Part shown: in pieces, positions 1-9,353 of the stretch
Layout: every line of letters begins with the position of its first letter
Position numbering within the stretch: position 1 is the stretch's first letter
NCBI GenBank assembly: GCA_009763385.1
Contig: CM019823.1
Span: forward strand, 171,316,636-171,380,635
DNA: 64,000 nt
Source: Coix lacryma-jobi var. lacryma-jobi
Taxonomy: Eukaryota > Streptophyta > Magnoliopsida > Poales > Poaceae
Direction of reading: 5' to 3'
Notes under the pieces: model-generated
The model's database searches: none
The model's input: only the letters and a program-made list of their open reading frames with translations
What the model was told of the DNA's origin: nothing
Program-made: the position numbers and the translations under genes

Positions 1-560
1 GCTTCTTTGCTATCGGCCGAGGGGCTCGCACCGAAAGCTCCCTCGCGCGAATGCTACCGCCCCTTGCCTAAGTGAGTGGGGGCGGGCGCTTCTTTGCTAT
101 CGGCCGAGGGGCTCGCACCGAAAGCTCCGTCGCGCGAATGCTACCGCCCCTTGCCTAATTGAGTGGGGGCGGGCGCCTCTTTGCTATCGGCCGAGGGGCT
201 CGCACCGAAAGCCCCCTCGCGCGAATGCAACCGCCCCTTGCCTAATTGAGTGGGGGGGCGGGCGCCTCTTTGCTATCGGCCGAGGGGCTCGCACCGAAAG
301 CCCCCTCGCGCGAATGCTACCGCCCCTTGCCTAAGTGAGTGGGGGCGGGTGCTTCTTTGCTATCGGCCGAGGGGCTCGCACCGGAAGCTCCCTCGCACGA
401 ATGCTACCGCCCCTCGCCTAAGTAAGTGGGGGCGGGCGCTCCTTTGCTATCGGCCGAGGGGCTCACATCAAAACCTACCTCGCGCGAATGCTACCGCCCC
501 TCACCTAAGTAAGTGGGGGCGGGCGCGTCATTGCTATGGGCCGAGGGACTCGCAACGAAA
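1..560. repeat. 87-bp tandem array
   Basis: About six and a half copies of an 87-bp GC-rich unit. The landmark TCTTTGCTAT or its variants recurs at about 4, 91, 178, 267, 354, 441 and 528, so spacing is 87 bp except for one 89-bp step (two extra Gs). The array continues beyond the left edge. Copies diverge towards the right, the last two most. Because 87 is a multiple of three, a 123-residue open frame with a 29-residue period appears on the plus strand; it is a by-product of the repeat and not a gene. Confidence 0.95.
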
Positions 561-1231
561 GCTCCATCGCGCGAATACCAGCCGAGAGGCCCGCACCAAA
601 AAGCACTATCGCGCAAACTAGCAAACCGACAACAGCTAAATCATTCGACCGATTAACTTCAACCGTCAAGCGAAATAATAAAAAATCGTACATTCACAAA
701 TAACGATTAACACCGAAAGGTAGAGAACACACTGCGACACTTCTCATTACACCGGGTTTAAGATAAAGGTTGTACATTGCAATTCAGGGCCGCGAACTAT
801 TTTCGCGGCCAAGGAAAATGCTATAGCGCCTTTCGTCCGGCGAAGGCACGGCATCTTCAGGCTCCAACTTAACGAATGTGGCACCCTCGAAGCCTGGTGG
901 CGCGCGCGAAGCTTCACGCCTCATTCGCCTCGACTCAAGTTCGCGCGGGTCGAAGCTTTCATAAAAAGCTCGTAATCTTTCTTCCGTGCGTCTAAGTTTT
1001 TTAGCACGTTTTCTCATGTAAGCCGAAAGCGACGCCAGCGGAAATCTAGAGCGATAGCTCCTCCACAAATCACCACCAACACAGATATCGCCAGATCTAA
1101 TCATTAACGGGCAGATGTCGAGAACGTCCGGCGTTCCCGCATCCGCACCTGTTCAAGATACAACATCCGAATTTAAGTTCCAGAGCATTACACGAGGTCC
1201 AAACAACAAGTTGCCAACACATTAAAACGGG

Positions 1232-4200
1232 CCCTAAGAAGGTCACTCGTCTACCGCTGCGTCTTGGGGGGCGTTTGCGTCGCGGAGCAGCAGCAGCGGC
1301 CGAGCTTTCGGGTGCCCCGTCATTCGGCTCGGGCGGACTCGCCTCGTCTTCCGGCTCGTTCTCGCGCGCCCGCTTTGCGGAGATATACTCCGAAAACAAC
1401 TGCCGGATGCACGTTTTCTCCTCAGGAGTCTGCACAAAAAAGCGATAGCCCAGGAAATTTACTACTCAAACCACAAGGCACCGCATAAAAAGCCATACCT
1501 CCAGCAGAAGGAAGCAAATACCTTTCCGCGACCCACGGCGGACTGCATCAGTGACATGTCGTTCCCACCCGCAAGCCAGAATTCCTTAAAAAATCTTTTG
1601 CCCAGAGCTTTCGCCGCCTTTGGAGTTCGCCAATAATAATCCACCTCTTTGACCGAAAGGTCAGCGATGTGGGAGCATCCGGCGTCGACCAAGCTGTGGC
1701 CGATCGCCTTGATACCGGTCACGGCAGCGTAGTCTCGGCCCAGAGCCATGTGGTTTTCAAGTGACTCCATTTCGGAACAAAGCCAGCGGACAAGACCGTC
1801 AGCAGTTTGCTCCGAAGGACCATCCGTTTCGACGCCAATGCTGCGAAGGCTTTCGCGGAGCGAGTGACAGCTTCTTCAGCAGACGTCTTCAGGGCCTCGT
1901 CTTTCTCGGCCTGAGCATTTCGCAGCTGCGAAAGCTCCCGCTTGAGGTCTTCTGCTTCGCGTCTCAGCTTTTCAGCCTCCTTTTGGCTTGCTCTCCGCGA
2001 GGCGCGCTCGTCCTCGGCTTTCTTCGCCTGAACCTCCAGGTCGGTTGTAAGCTTCTTTGCCAGAATGTCGAGATCCTCCTTCTCACGCTCGATCTTGCGA
2101 ACATAAAGGTCGTTTTGATTGTGTCGGCTGCGGGCAAGAATGGCAGCCTGCGAACAGCATTAAATCAAACATCGAAAGTCAGTACACTCCGAAAGACCCA
2201 TACCCCAGTTGCGGAAAAGCGAACACCAATCAAGCGACAAAAAGCAATCTGAGCAACTCACGCTAGCTAAGTGAAACGACAGAGCGTCATCAAGCTTTAC
2301 GCTGTCGACCTTGAGCAGGTCCCTTTCGACCTCTGGCACAGCGAAAGCCTTGTGTGAAAACTCCACAAGCTTGCTGGCGTCATCGCTTGCGCCGGGGAGG
2401 ATTCCTGCGCGGCGAAAGTCTATCCGACACGCAAGCTGAGCTTCGGAAGCTGCACCCAAAGAACGTGCAATCCGATAAGACTCTTCTCTTGCTTCGTCAG
2501 TCTTGCCCGACGAGCTCAAGCCAGTGTAAAAACAAGGGTTCTTGTAGTCCGACGGCACTCCATCGATAATCAATCGCCCGTAGCCAAGAAGCTGACCTTC
2601 CACCATCTCCTGTGATAGACAAATGCGTCTCGGCGAAAGGTGTGACTTACCTTTATCCACAGTAGGAGCCGACACTCCCTCGGATCCGGCCCTCCTCTCG
2701 CGTGGGGCAGCCCCTCCGGTGGAGACGCGAGTAGCAATTTCGGCGGAGTTCCGAGCCGCGGGCTCAACGCGAGGCGCTTTCGGTCTCTTCATCGGCCGAT
2801 CGGTATCCGCAAGGGCCTTTCGCGAACCAGGTTTAGCGAAGGTCGGAAGGTCAGCCACCGACACCTCGTCGTCGAAAGCCGATGTCGAAAGGCGCGCCTG
2901 CGGTTTCGGCGGCGCCATCTCAGCAGCGAAACTGGCGCACTGCAAAACAAAACAGCAAAACAAAGACAAGTCAAGTCAAAAAAAAACCGTCATTACCATA
3001 GAAATAATAGTAAAGAATTCCATAAAAAAAACGAAAAACGAACAACGGCCAAAGCAAACAAAATTAGAAAAAGGCAGAAACTAACCACCCTCGAATGATC
3101 GAAAGGATCAACGTCGGGGGCCGACTCCAATGCCCCCCCTCGGCTTGCAAGCAAAGGTTTAGCAATCAACCGCCCAATGCGAATGTCCCCGGCTTCAGCG
3201 ACCTTTCGCCGAGAGACCACACCACTCCGACCGCCACGGCGAACCATTTCTTTCCCCTTACCTTTCGAGCTTTCGGCCTCATCTTTGCTTTCGTCAACTA
3301 ACGGTCTTTCGGCATATTCAACGCCCATTGCATCGAAAGCTCGGTTCAGACGCCGATTACGGCCGAGATTGCCGAGTTGAAACTCGCTCTCCTTGCGTAA
3401 GTACGGCCCACAAATCTTTCTGGTCTCCTTTTCGATATGTTTGACATATTCGCTGTCATCATGGTAATCCGCGGGCCTCTCCAGCAGCAGCGTGGGCCCC
3501 AATACCCTTCTCTTTCAACAAAACCCTCAAACGAAGTGGCGCCGCATAGTGGATTCATGCCAATGGCCATCCACTCCTCAACCAAGTCCCGGCTAATCTG
3601 AAACCGAGCAGTGAGCGCAAAAGCATCGCCACACCGAATAGCATTCGGGTCGCTCAGAACGACGGGTGGAAGATGCCTCCCAGGATATTTCTCCAACACT
3701 GACACGAGCGGACACCTTTTTTTCGACCCTTGGCTCAATTCGATAGCAACGGTCTCGTCCGTACAGACACGATAGTAAAACCAATAGCGGTTCCAGTCCG
3801 GCCATTTGTTCCGATATGTAAGCGAAATTGAAACAGTCCCTCGTGTTTTCCGCGGGACGAAATTGATGCAGCCAATCTCGCTGGGCAGTTTGCTCCCGAG
3901 AAGCGGGTCGTTAACTTTCGTCGGACGGCGGTGAATGTCATAAAATCGCACGAAGACATCCGCCCGCGGGGTGCAGCCCAACATCTTCATAGCATGCGCG
4001 AAAATACTTAGTCTGGCGACTGCATTCGGCGTCAGCTGATGAAGTTGTATCTCAAACCCCAACAAAACATCCGAGACGAATTCTTCGAGGGGAAATCAAG
4101 GCCAGCTACAAAGTAGTCACGAAAGACAACGGCCTCGTTCGGCCGAGGAATAGGAACCTCCTCGTCTCCAGGGACACGACAATTCGCAAGATGATCTCTC

Positions 4201-4460
4201 CTTAAAGGCCCTTCTTCAGCCATTGTTTGCAAGCGTGCAGTCGTCATTCGCGATACGCCAAGGTAAAAAGAACAATCAGTCGGGATCGAAATCAAACCGG
4301 AGTCCCCATCATTCGACACGCTCCCGCTGTGCTCTGGAACTCGTGGAGCAACCCCCGATCCGATGGATACTTCCACGCTAGGCTCGCGATGGGACGACCC
4401 GGTGGCATCGGTACTTTCGCTAGTTGAGCTCGAGTTCGACGTCGAGCTGGAAGACGCCAT
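1232..4460 (-). pseudogene. Antisense additional ORF of the Tat element (PF04195-like), frameshifted
   Basis: A minus-strand gene starting at 4460 with a Ser/Thr-rich N-terminus (MASSSSTSNSSS). The core at about 4065-3500 contains FEIQLHQLTPNAVARL and a following ADVFVRFYDIH, the signature of the putative gypsy-type transposon domain. A Lys/Arg/Glu-rich, coiled-coil-like segment (KEAEKLRREAEDLKREL) lies at about 2130-1790. Splice signals fit introns at about 3085-2940 (TTTTGCAG acceptor), 2262-2150 (GTGAGT donor) and 1500-1432 (TTTTGTGCAG acceptor), so the frame is spliced on its own strand. Single-base shifts break it near 4060 and 3500. The function of this family is unknown. A further open stretch at 1104-784 may be another exon or chance. 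Confidence 0.65.
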
Positions 4461-4933
4461 CTAGCATTGGCGCGAAAGATAAAATAAACAAACAAGGCAA
4501 GCGAAACCTAAAAAAACAAAGAAAAAACGCGAAAATAGAAGCGAAATTAAGCAACCTCAAACAACCAAATTCGCAAGACTTAAGTCTAAAGGAAACAAAG
4601 ACAAGGGAAGTGACACGCGTACCACGAACTATCGCCAGGCGAATGATGAGAATCAAACAACAAGCAGCTATCGCCAACAAGAGCGAATGGCGTCAAGCGA
4701 ATAGCGAAAGGCTTCGCGAAAGAGGCGGCGAGTGCAGGGAGGCGTTCAATGATCAAGCCCCCCCAGCTGAAGCCTCGGCTTTTATATACGATAAAACTCG
4801 ACACGATTTCTGAGGGAGACGAAGAGGCGCCCGAGCACAAGATTCGAAGCGTCGCAGAGGTTTTACATCATGACACACAGTTTTCGAGAAAGACGAAAAG
4901 GCGTTTGCGACGCGACTTAAAACAAAAATATAT

Positions 4934-4957
4934 AAATAATAATAATAATAATAAATA
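4934..4957. repeat. (AAT)n microsatellite
   Basis: A short run of AAT units in the spacer between the antisense gene's promoter side and the 3' LTR of the Tat-type element. Confidence 0.85.
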
Positions 4958-5073
4958 CATACCTCTATATTCTAAAAAAACCAACCTAGCTTCGGGCGAA
5001 ACGAAGGTTTTTGGGCGGGCGTAGGCGCCTAGCGAAAGGACACGGTCGAACTTCACAAGCTGCAGATTCAACC

Positions 5074-5085
5074 GTAAGGGGCTAT
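5074..5085 (+). other. Polypurine tract of the Tat-type element
   Basis: GTAAGGGGCTAT lies immediately upstream of the LTR start TGTTGGGG. A purine tract at this place primes plus-strand DNA synthesis in LTR retrotransposons. It shows that the element runs on the plus strand although its visible frames run on the minus strand. Confidence 0.7.
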
Positions 5086-5149
5086 TGTTGGGGCGGCACC
5101 CAGACCGCAGGCGCCTCCGACCCGCATTTTACCGAAAGATGATGATGCT

Positions 5150-5480
5150 TTCGTGCGGAAGGGAGCATTCGCGCGGAAGCACGCATTTCGGCCTGCGGAC
5201 CAAGGGGAGGCGGAGCTTTCGTGCGAAAGGAAGCATTCGCGCGGAAGCAGACATTCGCCTCCGGTCCGCATGACCGAAGTAGGGAGGCGGAGCTTTCGTG
5301 CGAAAGGAAGCATTCGCGCGAAAGCACGCGTTTCGGCTTGCGGACCAAGGGAAGGCGGAGCTTTCGTGCGAAAGGAAGCATTCGCGCGGAAGCAGGCGTT
5401 CGCCTCCGGTCCGCATGACCGGAGTGGGATGGAGTTTTCGTGCGAAAGGAAGCATTCGCGCGAAAGGAGCCCAGCGTTTC
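5150..5480. repeat. Alternating 68/76-bp repeats in the LTR
   Basis: TTCGTGCG followed by AAGCATTCGCGCG recurs at 5150, 5218, 5295, 5363 and 5437. Spacings alternate between 68 and 74-77 bp, because two spacer types alternate: one with CGGACCAAGG and one with GGTCCGCATGACCG. The block therefore has a higher-order unit of about 145 bp. It lies in U3 upstream of the TATA box. Confidence 0.9.
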
Positions 5481-5742
5481 CGGCGAGAGTTTTCGTCATT
5501 CATGACTTTGGTTTTTCTTAGGTTTTCGCAGGTCGACGGAAGCCTGGGTCAAAGGGAGCGGGCCCACCGGCCAGGAAGAGGAGCCGGGGGACGCTGGGCC
5601 CACCAGATGGCGAAGTTACGATGATGCCACTCGCGCCAGAAAAGGCGGCGTACAACCATGGAGTAGTTGGGCAGGGCATCATTGTAATTGTAGCAGAGTG
5701 GTTGGAAGGGCATTCTTGTACTTTTAAATTGATCTGGATTAA

Positions 5743-5750
5743 TATAAAAA
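5743..5750 (+). promoter_or_regulatory. LTR TATA box
   Basis: TATAAAAA in the LTR, followed within about 100 bp by a pyrimidine-rich stretch, as expected at the U3/R boundary. It points along the plus strand, in agreement with the polypurine tract. Confidence 0.6.
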
Positions 5751-5887
5751 GCTCCCAACCTCCCAAGGGGGGAGGAACACTGTTCACTTCTACCACTTCT
5801 CCACTTCCCTGTTCGCTCTCAGCTTTCGCTTTGCGCTTTCGTTCGTGCGACAACCCGCTGTTTCAAGGACCCGGTCCTGAAACAACA

Positions 5888-6508
5888 CGGGGGGTTCGTC
5901 TCCGCTCGGGGGTCGTTCGCCGCCTCCGCCTCTGCCGCCGCCGCAGCGACCTTGCTAGTCACCGCCTTGCCCGTTGGCAGCTTCATCGTCGCCTCCCACT
6001 GAAAAGACAGTAAAAAATTCACAACCAACCGGCCGAGACGTGGCTGGATCAGCCCGGCCGTGCGTGAGAAAGGCATGGTCACCAGGTTACCGTCAGCACA
6101 TCGGTCATGGTGACTCTGTCCTCGTCGCGCGCGGCGCGGGCGTTGGCCGCCAACGCGGCCTGCGCGCTCTCGGCGACCCCGCCGGGATCGCGCCGCATCG
6201 CCGCCGAGGGCGCTCGCCTCCGCGACGCGTATCGCCGCGGCGTCCGACCGCTCCACGGGCTTGTCCCCGATGGCCCTGGCCGACCCCTCGAGCGCCTCCG
6301 AGATCTTGATCCTGGCGTCGTACGTCTCGTCGATGACGCCGTCGCCGCCGCTACAGCCGTGCGCGGGCTGCTCGGTTACCGACTCCGTCTCCGTGGCGTC
6401 CCTCGGGGCGGCGACGCGCTCGGTGTGGAACACCCGGCCGGGGTTCTTCGGCTCAGGCTGCTCGGGGAGTTCGGAGCACTCTATCCTGCTGGGTCGTCGT
6501 GCTCCCAT
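5888..6508 (-). pseudogene. LEA group 5 / seed maturation protein gene, truncated by the LTR
   Basis: The minus strand encodes an SMP-type LEA protein. The stretch KISEALEGSARAIGDKP followed by VERSDAAAIRVAEA is a typical SMP repeat (PF04927). After it the frame must move by one base, near 6190, to continue as DPGGVAESAQAAL and DEDRVTMTDVLT. A phase-0 intron (GTAACC to TTTTCAG, about 6097-5998) leads to WEATMKLPTGKAV, the start of the next SMP repeat. Coding similarity stops at about 5888, where the Tat-type LTR begins, so the C-terminus is cut off. SMP proteins are hydrophilic and accumulate in maturing seeds. The first 30 residues after the chosen ATG are not typical, so the start is uncertain. 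The frameshift may be decay or a sequencing error. Confidence 0.75.
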
Positions 6509-7549
6509 CGCTGAAGGCCCCGGAATCCTGGATGATATTTCCGTGTCTCGTCGGCGGTGGGCTGTGCCACCGCTTTTACGCTGCCGTATACAGGATATGT
6601 AGAGTCTTTTAGCGGTGGAGAAGGAATGACACGTGGAGATGTGGAGGGCAACATGTCATGTCACACTCCGCGTGACAGTAGTTTAGAGCGGCCGCAATAA
6701 CCAAGAGAGTGCACTCTGTGTGATAAAAATATAGTATCACGTAGGATATACTACCCCGCAACAAAATGGCATTATAGGTGTAAAAATTTCGAAGTGATGA
6801 TAATAAGGAGAAATCAAAACTTTCAGTGGGATTGTTGCGAAAAATCAACTTTCGTCAGTGAAATGTAGGGAACAAACAAAATTTCTACTGACAGTCTGAC
6901 AAGAAGAGATTTGGCTCTCTTTTTTTGTTATTTGTTCGTGTGTACAGTATTGATGATCGACTTTGTTTATGTTAGTCAAGCAGATGCAAAAAGGTACGCA
7001 GAACTTCGAATCATTTGTTCTCGTGACCCGTGAACCGTGATGCCCATGGTTGTCGGGCCGAGGCCAGAGCTCGGATCCGCGTCGGCCCAGAGCCAAGTCC
7101 ACCGCGCACAAGTCGCGGTAGCAAAGAGCGTGCCCGAGTCGGATCCAATTCTGAATTCCGATTGGAATTTCGAATTTAGAAGGCCAGGCTGAGCGGCTAT
7201 CTGTTCCGCACTCTGCACCAGCCCCGCTCCCAGTCCACAGCGTGGACTCCACAGCCGACGCGCCATCGCATCGGCGATTCGGCATCGCCGCATCGATCTA
7301 GAGTGCTTGTGGTTGTAGCTCGCCGTGCCGTTGTCTTGACGGAGTCGAGGCGACATGCTGTCTCTACGGAGGAAGGACGAGATGCGGGAGGCGATGCGAG
7401 GCGAGATGATGTTCGGCGAGGAAAGAGGGAGGCGTGTGATGACGCGCGAGAAGAGTGTCAGGGTCTCGGCTGCCACCGCCGTCGAGGCGACACCCTGCAC
7501 AAGAAGGATGAGCGAAGCGGACGGGTCAGGGGTGCGGGAGCGAGAAGAA
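6509..7549. other. Spacer without a supported gene
   Basis: Mixed sequence upstream of the LEA fragment and of the next gene remnant. Long open frames on the minus strand (6845-7285 and 6976-7728) have arginine/serine-rich, compositionally driven sequence and no recognisable domain. The stretch 7300-7549 may hold decayed upstream exon sequence of the next gene. Confidence 0.5.
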
Positions 7550-7739
7550 GAAGAAGGTGGTGAGAGGGAAGCTGACGAAGGAGGAGATCGACCCCATGCT
7601 GTCCGTCCCCGAGCACAGGAAGCCCTTCCCGATGGTGGTGCCTGGTGGGCTGGTTTGTCGAGAGGTACATGGGATGGGCGGACGGCTACTACAAGTCGCA
7701 GGAGCAGATCAAGGGATAAAGGCAGCAAGCAGCAGTACG
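7550..7739 (+). pseudogene. Decayed host gene, exon part left of the copia insertion
   Basis: Plus-strand frame reading GKLTKEEIDPMLSVPEH then RKPFPMVVPGG. After a one-base shift near 7645 it continues as WFVERYMGWADGYYK and SQEQIKG, and after a second disturbance (TAAA near 7717) as SKQQY. The frame stops at the left copy of the target duplication GTACG (7735-7739). It resumes at 14325 as VREELDTLGYVEPDD. Removing the element and one duplication copy joins the two parts in frame. The family is not recognised. Two disturbances in 190 bp suggest decay, although single-base errors occur elsewhere in the window. Confidence 0.6.
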
Positions 7740-8793
7740 TGTTAAAAGAATAGGCAATTTCCAGATTAAAACCAGAATATAAATCATGATAAATTGATGA
7801 TCTAGATATCTCATATTGTATTGTTTACTAGCATAACAAAACATGCATAACATAATCTCAAACATGACAATCGGTGTAAGCATAGCTCGTACACCAGATA
7901 GATTAAAAGGCAAGATCAAAGACATAAGATCTAATATAAACATAGACATTAGATCACGAACGGCGTACCTTTCGATAGCTGGAGAAGACGGTGGCGGAGT
8001 CGGTGCTGGCTGATCGTCGATGAGTGCTGGAGGAATAGCTCGGAGCAGTTGACGACGAATACGCCTGGACGTAGCGCCGCCTGACTTGGACGGTAGACGA
8101 CCCGTTGTTGTAGACGAGAGCAGTCGCGCGACGAGCGCTTCCCAAAAACCTTATTCGCCTTCTCCCGGTGCAGGATCGCAAAGACGAGGGTTCCGGAGAC
8201 CTGCTCGCCCGGTCGCTGGTGCACGCAAGCGAACGGACTGGAGACGACTAGACGGCAGCGCAAAAGCGATATGAGACAAACCCTAACTCGAGAGGTGTTG
8301 AGATACGTTTTGGCGTGGCCGATAGGTTGCTTATATAGCCCTGTTGAACCGACCTCGTGTCGCGATCACGATCTAAATCGGTTTAGGACTCTTGAGTCGT
8401 AACCGTTTAGGACTCTGCAACTTGAAGGCCAAGAAACCAAAAACTAAAACTGCAAAAGGAGACCGCGCTCCCGCAAGGCGAGGAGCCGGATTTCGGCGGA
8501 CCATTCACGCAGGTGCCGCGCACCCGCTCGCCTCGCCTCGCCCCGCCGGCCCGGCCCGGCGCGGCGCGGCGAGCGAGCGCGCGCGCGTGTGGACTTCTCT
8601 TTCTCCTTCTCACACTAGACTTGAGGAAGTGGAGAGAACTTCCATATTTAAGCAAGTTCTCCCCCTTCCACTAGCAAGGTGGGACTAAAGAGTTCCACTT
8701 CCCCTCTTTGCTCACATATGAATGGGCCTTTGAGATTATTATGAATTTCAGAATTTAATTTATTATTGGGCCAAGCCCATATAAATTCTAACA
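7740..8793 (-). repeat. 3' LTR of the copia element (minus orientation)
   Basis: On the minus strand it reads TGTTAGAATT at the start and ends TTTTAACA. A minus-strand TATA box (CTATATAAGC) lies at about 8332-8342. A G-rich tract, GGTGGGGGAT on the minus strand, adjoins the LTR at 8794-8803 and is the expected polypurine tract. The 8804-9353 stretch between this tract and the RNase H stop is non-coding internal sequence. Confidence 0.93.
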
Positions 8794-9353
8794 ATCCCCC
8801 ACCAGATCTCAAATGCCCATTTAGAGATTTGCCTGTTCCCGCTACTGTTTGATATACTAGTGTTTAGCAGAGACTGTTAAGTTGAACTTCTGCCTATAAC
8901 CTCAAGTTACACTTATTCACAACTTGAACAATGGACTAAGCCTTGAATTGCAAGTTTTGCGTGAAGCAAGTTTTACTCAAGGTTAAGCTAGTACCTGGCT
9001 GCCAATAGCCTTTCTCCGTGGGGGAGCATATACGTCATACTCCATGGTCTCTTCATGAGCTTACTAGAGATCACCCTAATCTCATAGACTGCGACGTTTA
9101 ACAGTCATGGCTCATATAGGTATGTTCTTTCAAGAATACTCTGTAGGACAGCATCTTTGCTTTTAAAAACCAATAGAACATATTAAGGTCTTTGCCAACC
9201 TTCCATACAGTGCCTCATAGCAATGAGAGTATTGCATCTTCACAAAGAGAGGGTCTAGAAATTACTCTCCTCAGTTTACCAATAGCTTGTTCTTCCCAGA
9301 TCCTTAGTCACGGGATCTCCGATCAAAAAGGTTGGGTTACTACTACTGTAAAC

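Larger units (their letters stand above)
1..5887 (+). mobile_element. 3' part of a Ty3/gypsy Tat-type LTR retrotransposon
   Basis: The element enters from the left edge and ends with a 3' LTR at 5086-5887. Orientation is set by a purine-rich tract (AAGGGGCTAT) directly before an LTR starting TGTTG and by a plus-strand TATA box inside that LTR. The only long reading frames (about 4460 down to 1240) are on the opposite strand and carry the domain known as putative gypsy-type transposon (PF04195). Elements of the Tat lineage are known to carry such an additional antisense frame between integrase and the 3' LTR, and tandem arrays in the same region. gag and pol are not in the window. The lineage call rests on this layout and is an inference. 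Confidence 0.75.
5086..5887 (+). repeat. 3' LTR of the Tat-type element
   Basis: Begins TGTTG and ends CAACA, a matched inverted pair. It is about 802 bp and contains a tandem block (5150-5480), a TATA box at 5743 and a short transcribed R/U5 part. The right boundary is placed where coding similarity to an LEA protein resumes. The 5' partner lies outside the window, so the target duplication cannot be checked. Boundaries are accurate to a few bases on the left and less certain on the right. Confidence 0.7.

Noticed and set aside
250..621. 123-residue open frame on the plus strand at the left edge
   Set aside because: It is the 87-bp repeat read in frame, and the 29-residue period follows from unit length; no start context or domain.
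6976..7728. 250-residue minus-strand frame opposite the decayed host gene
   Set aside because: Serine/arginine-rich shadow of GC-rich plus-strand coding sequence. The plus strand is supported by the in-frame continuation across the copia insertion.
8086..8274. Frames repeated identically at 7949-8274 and 13493-13818
   Set aside because: They lie in the two LTRs of the copia element and mirror each other; LTR sequence, not genes.
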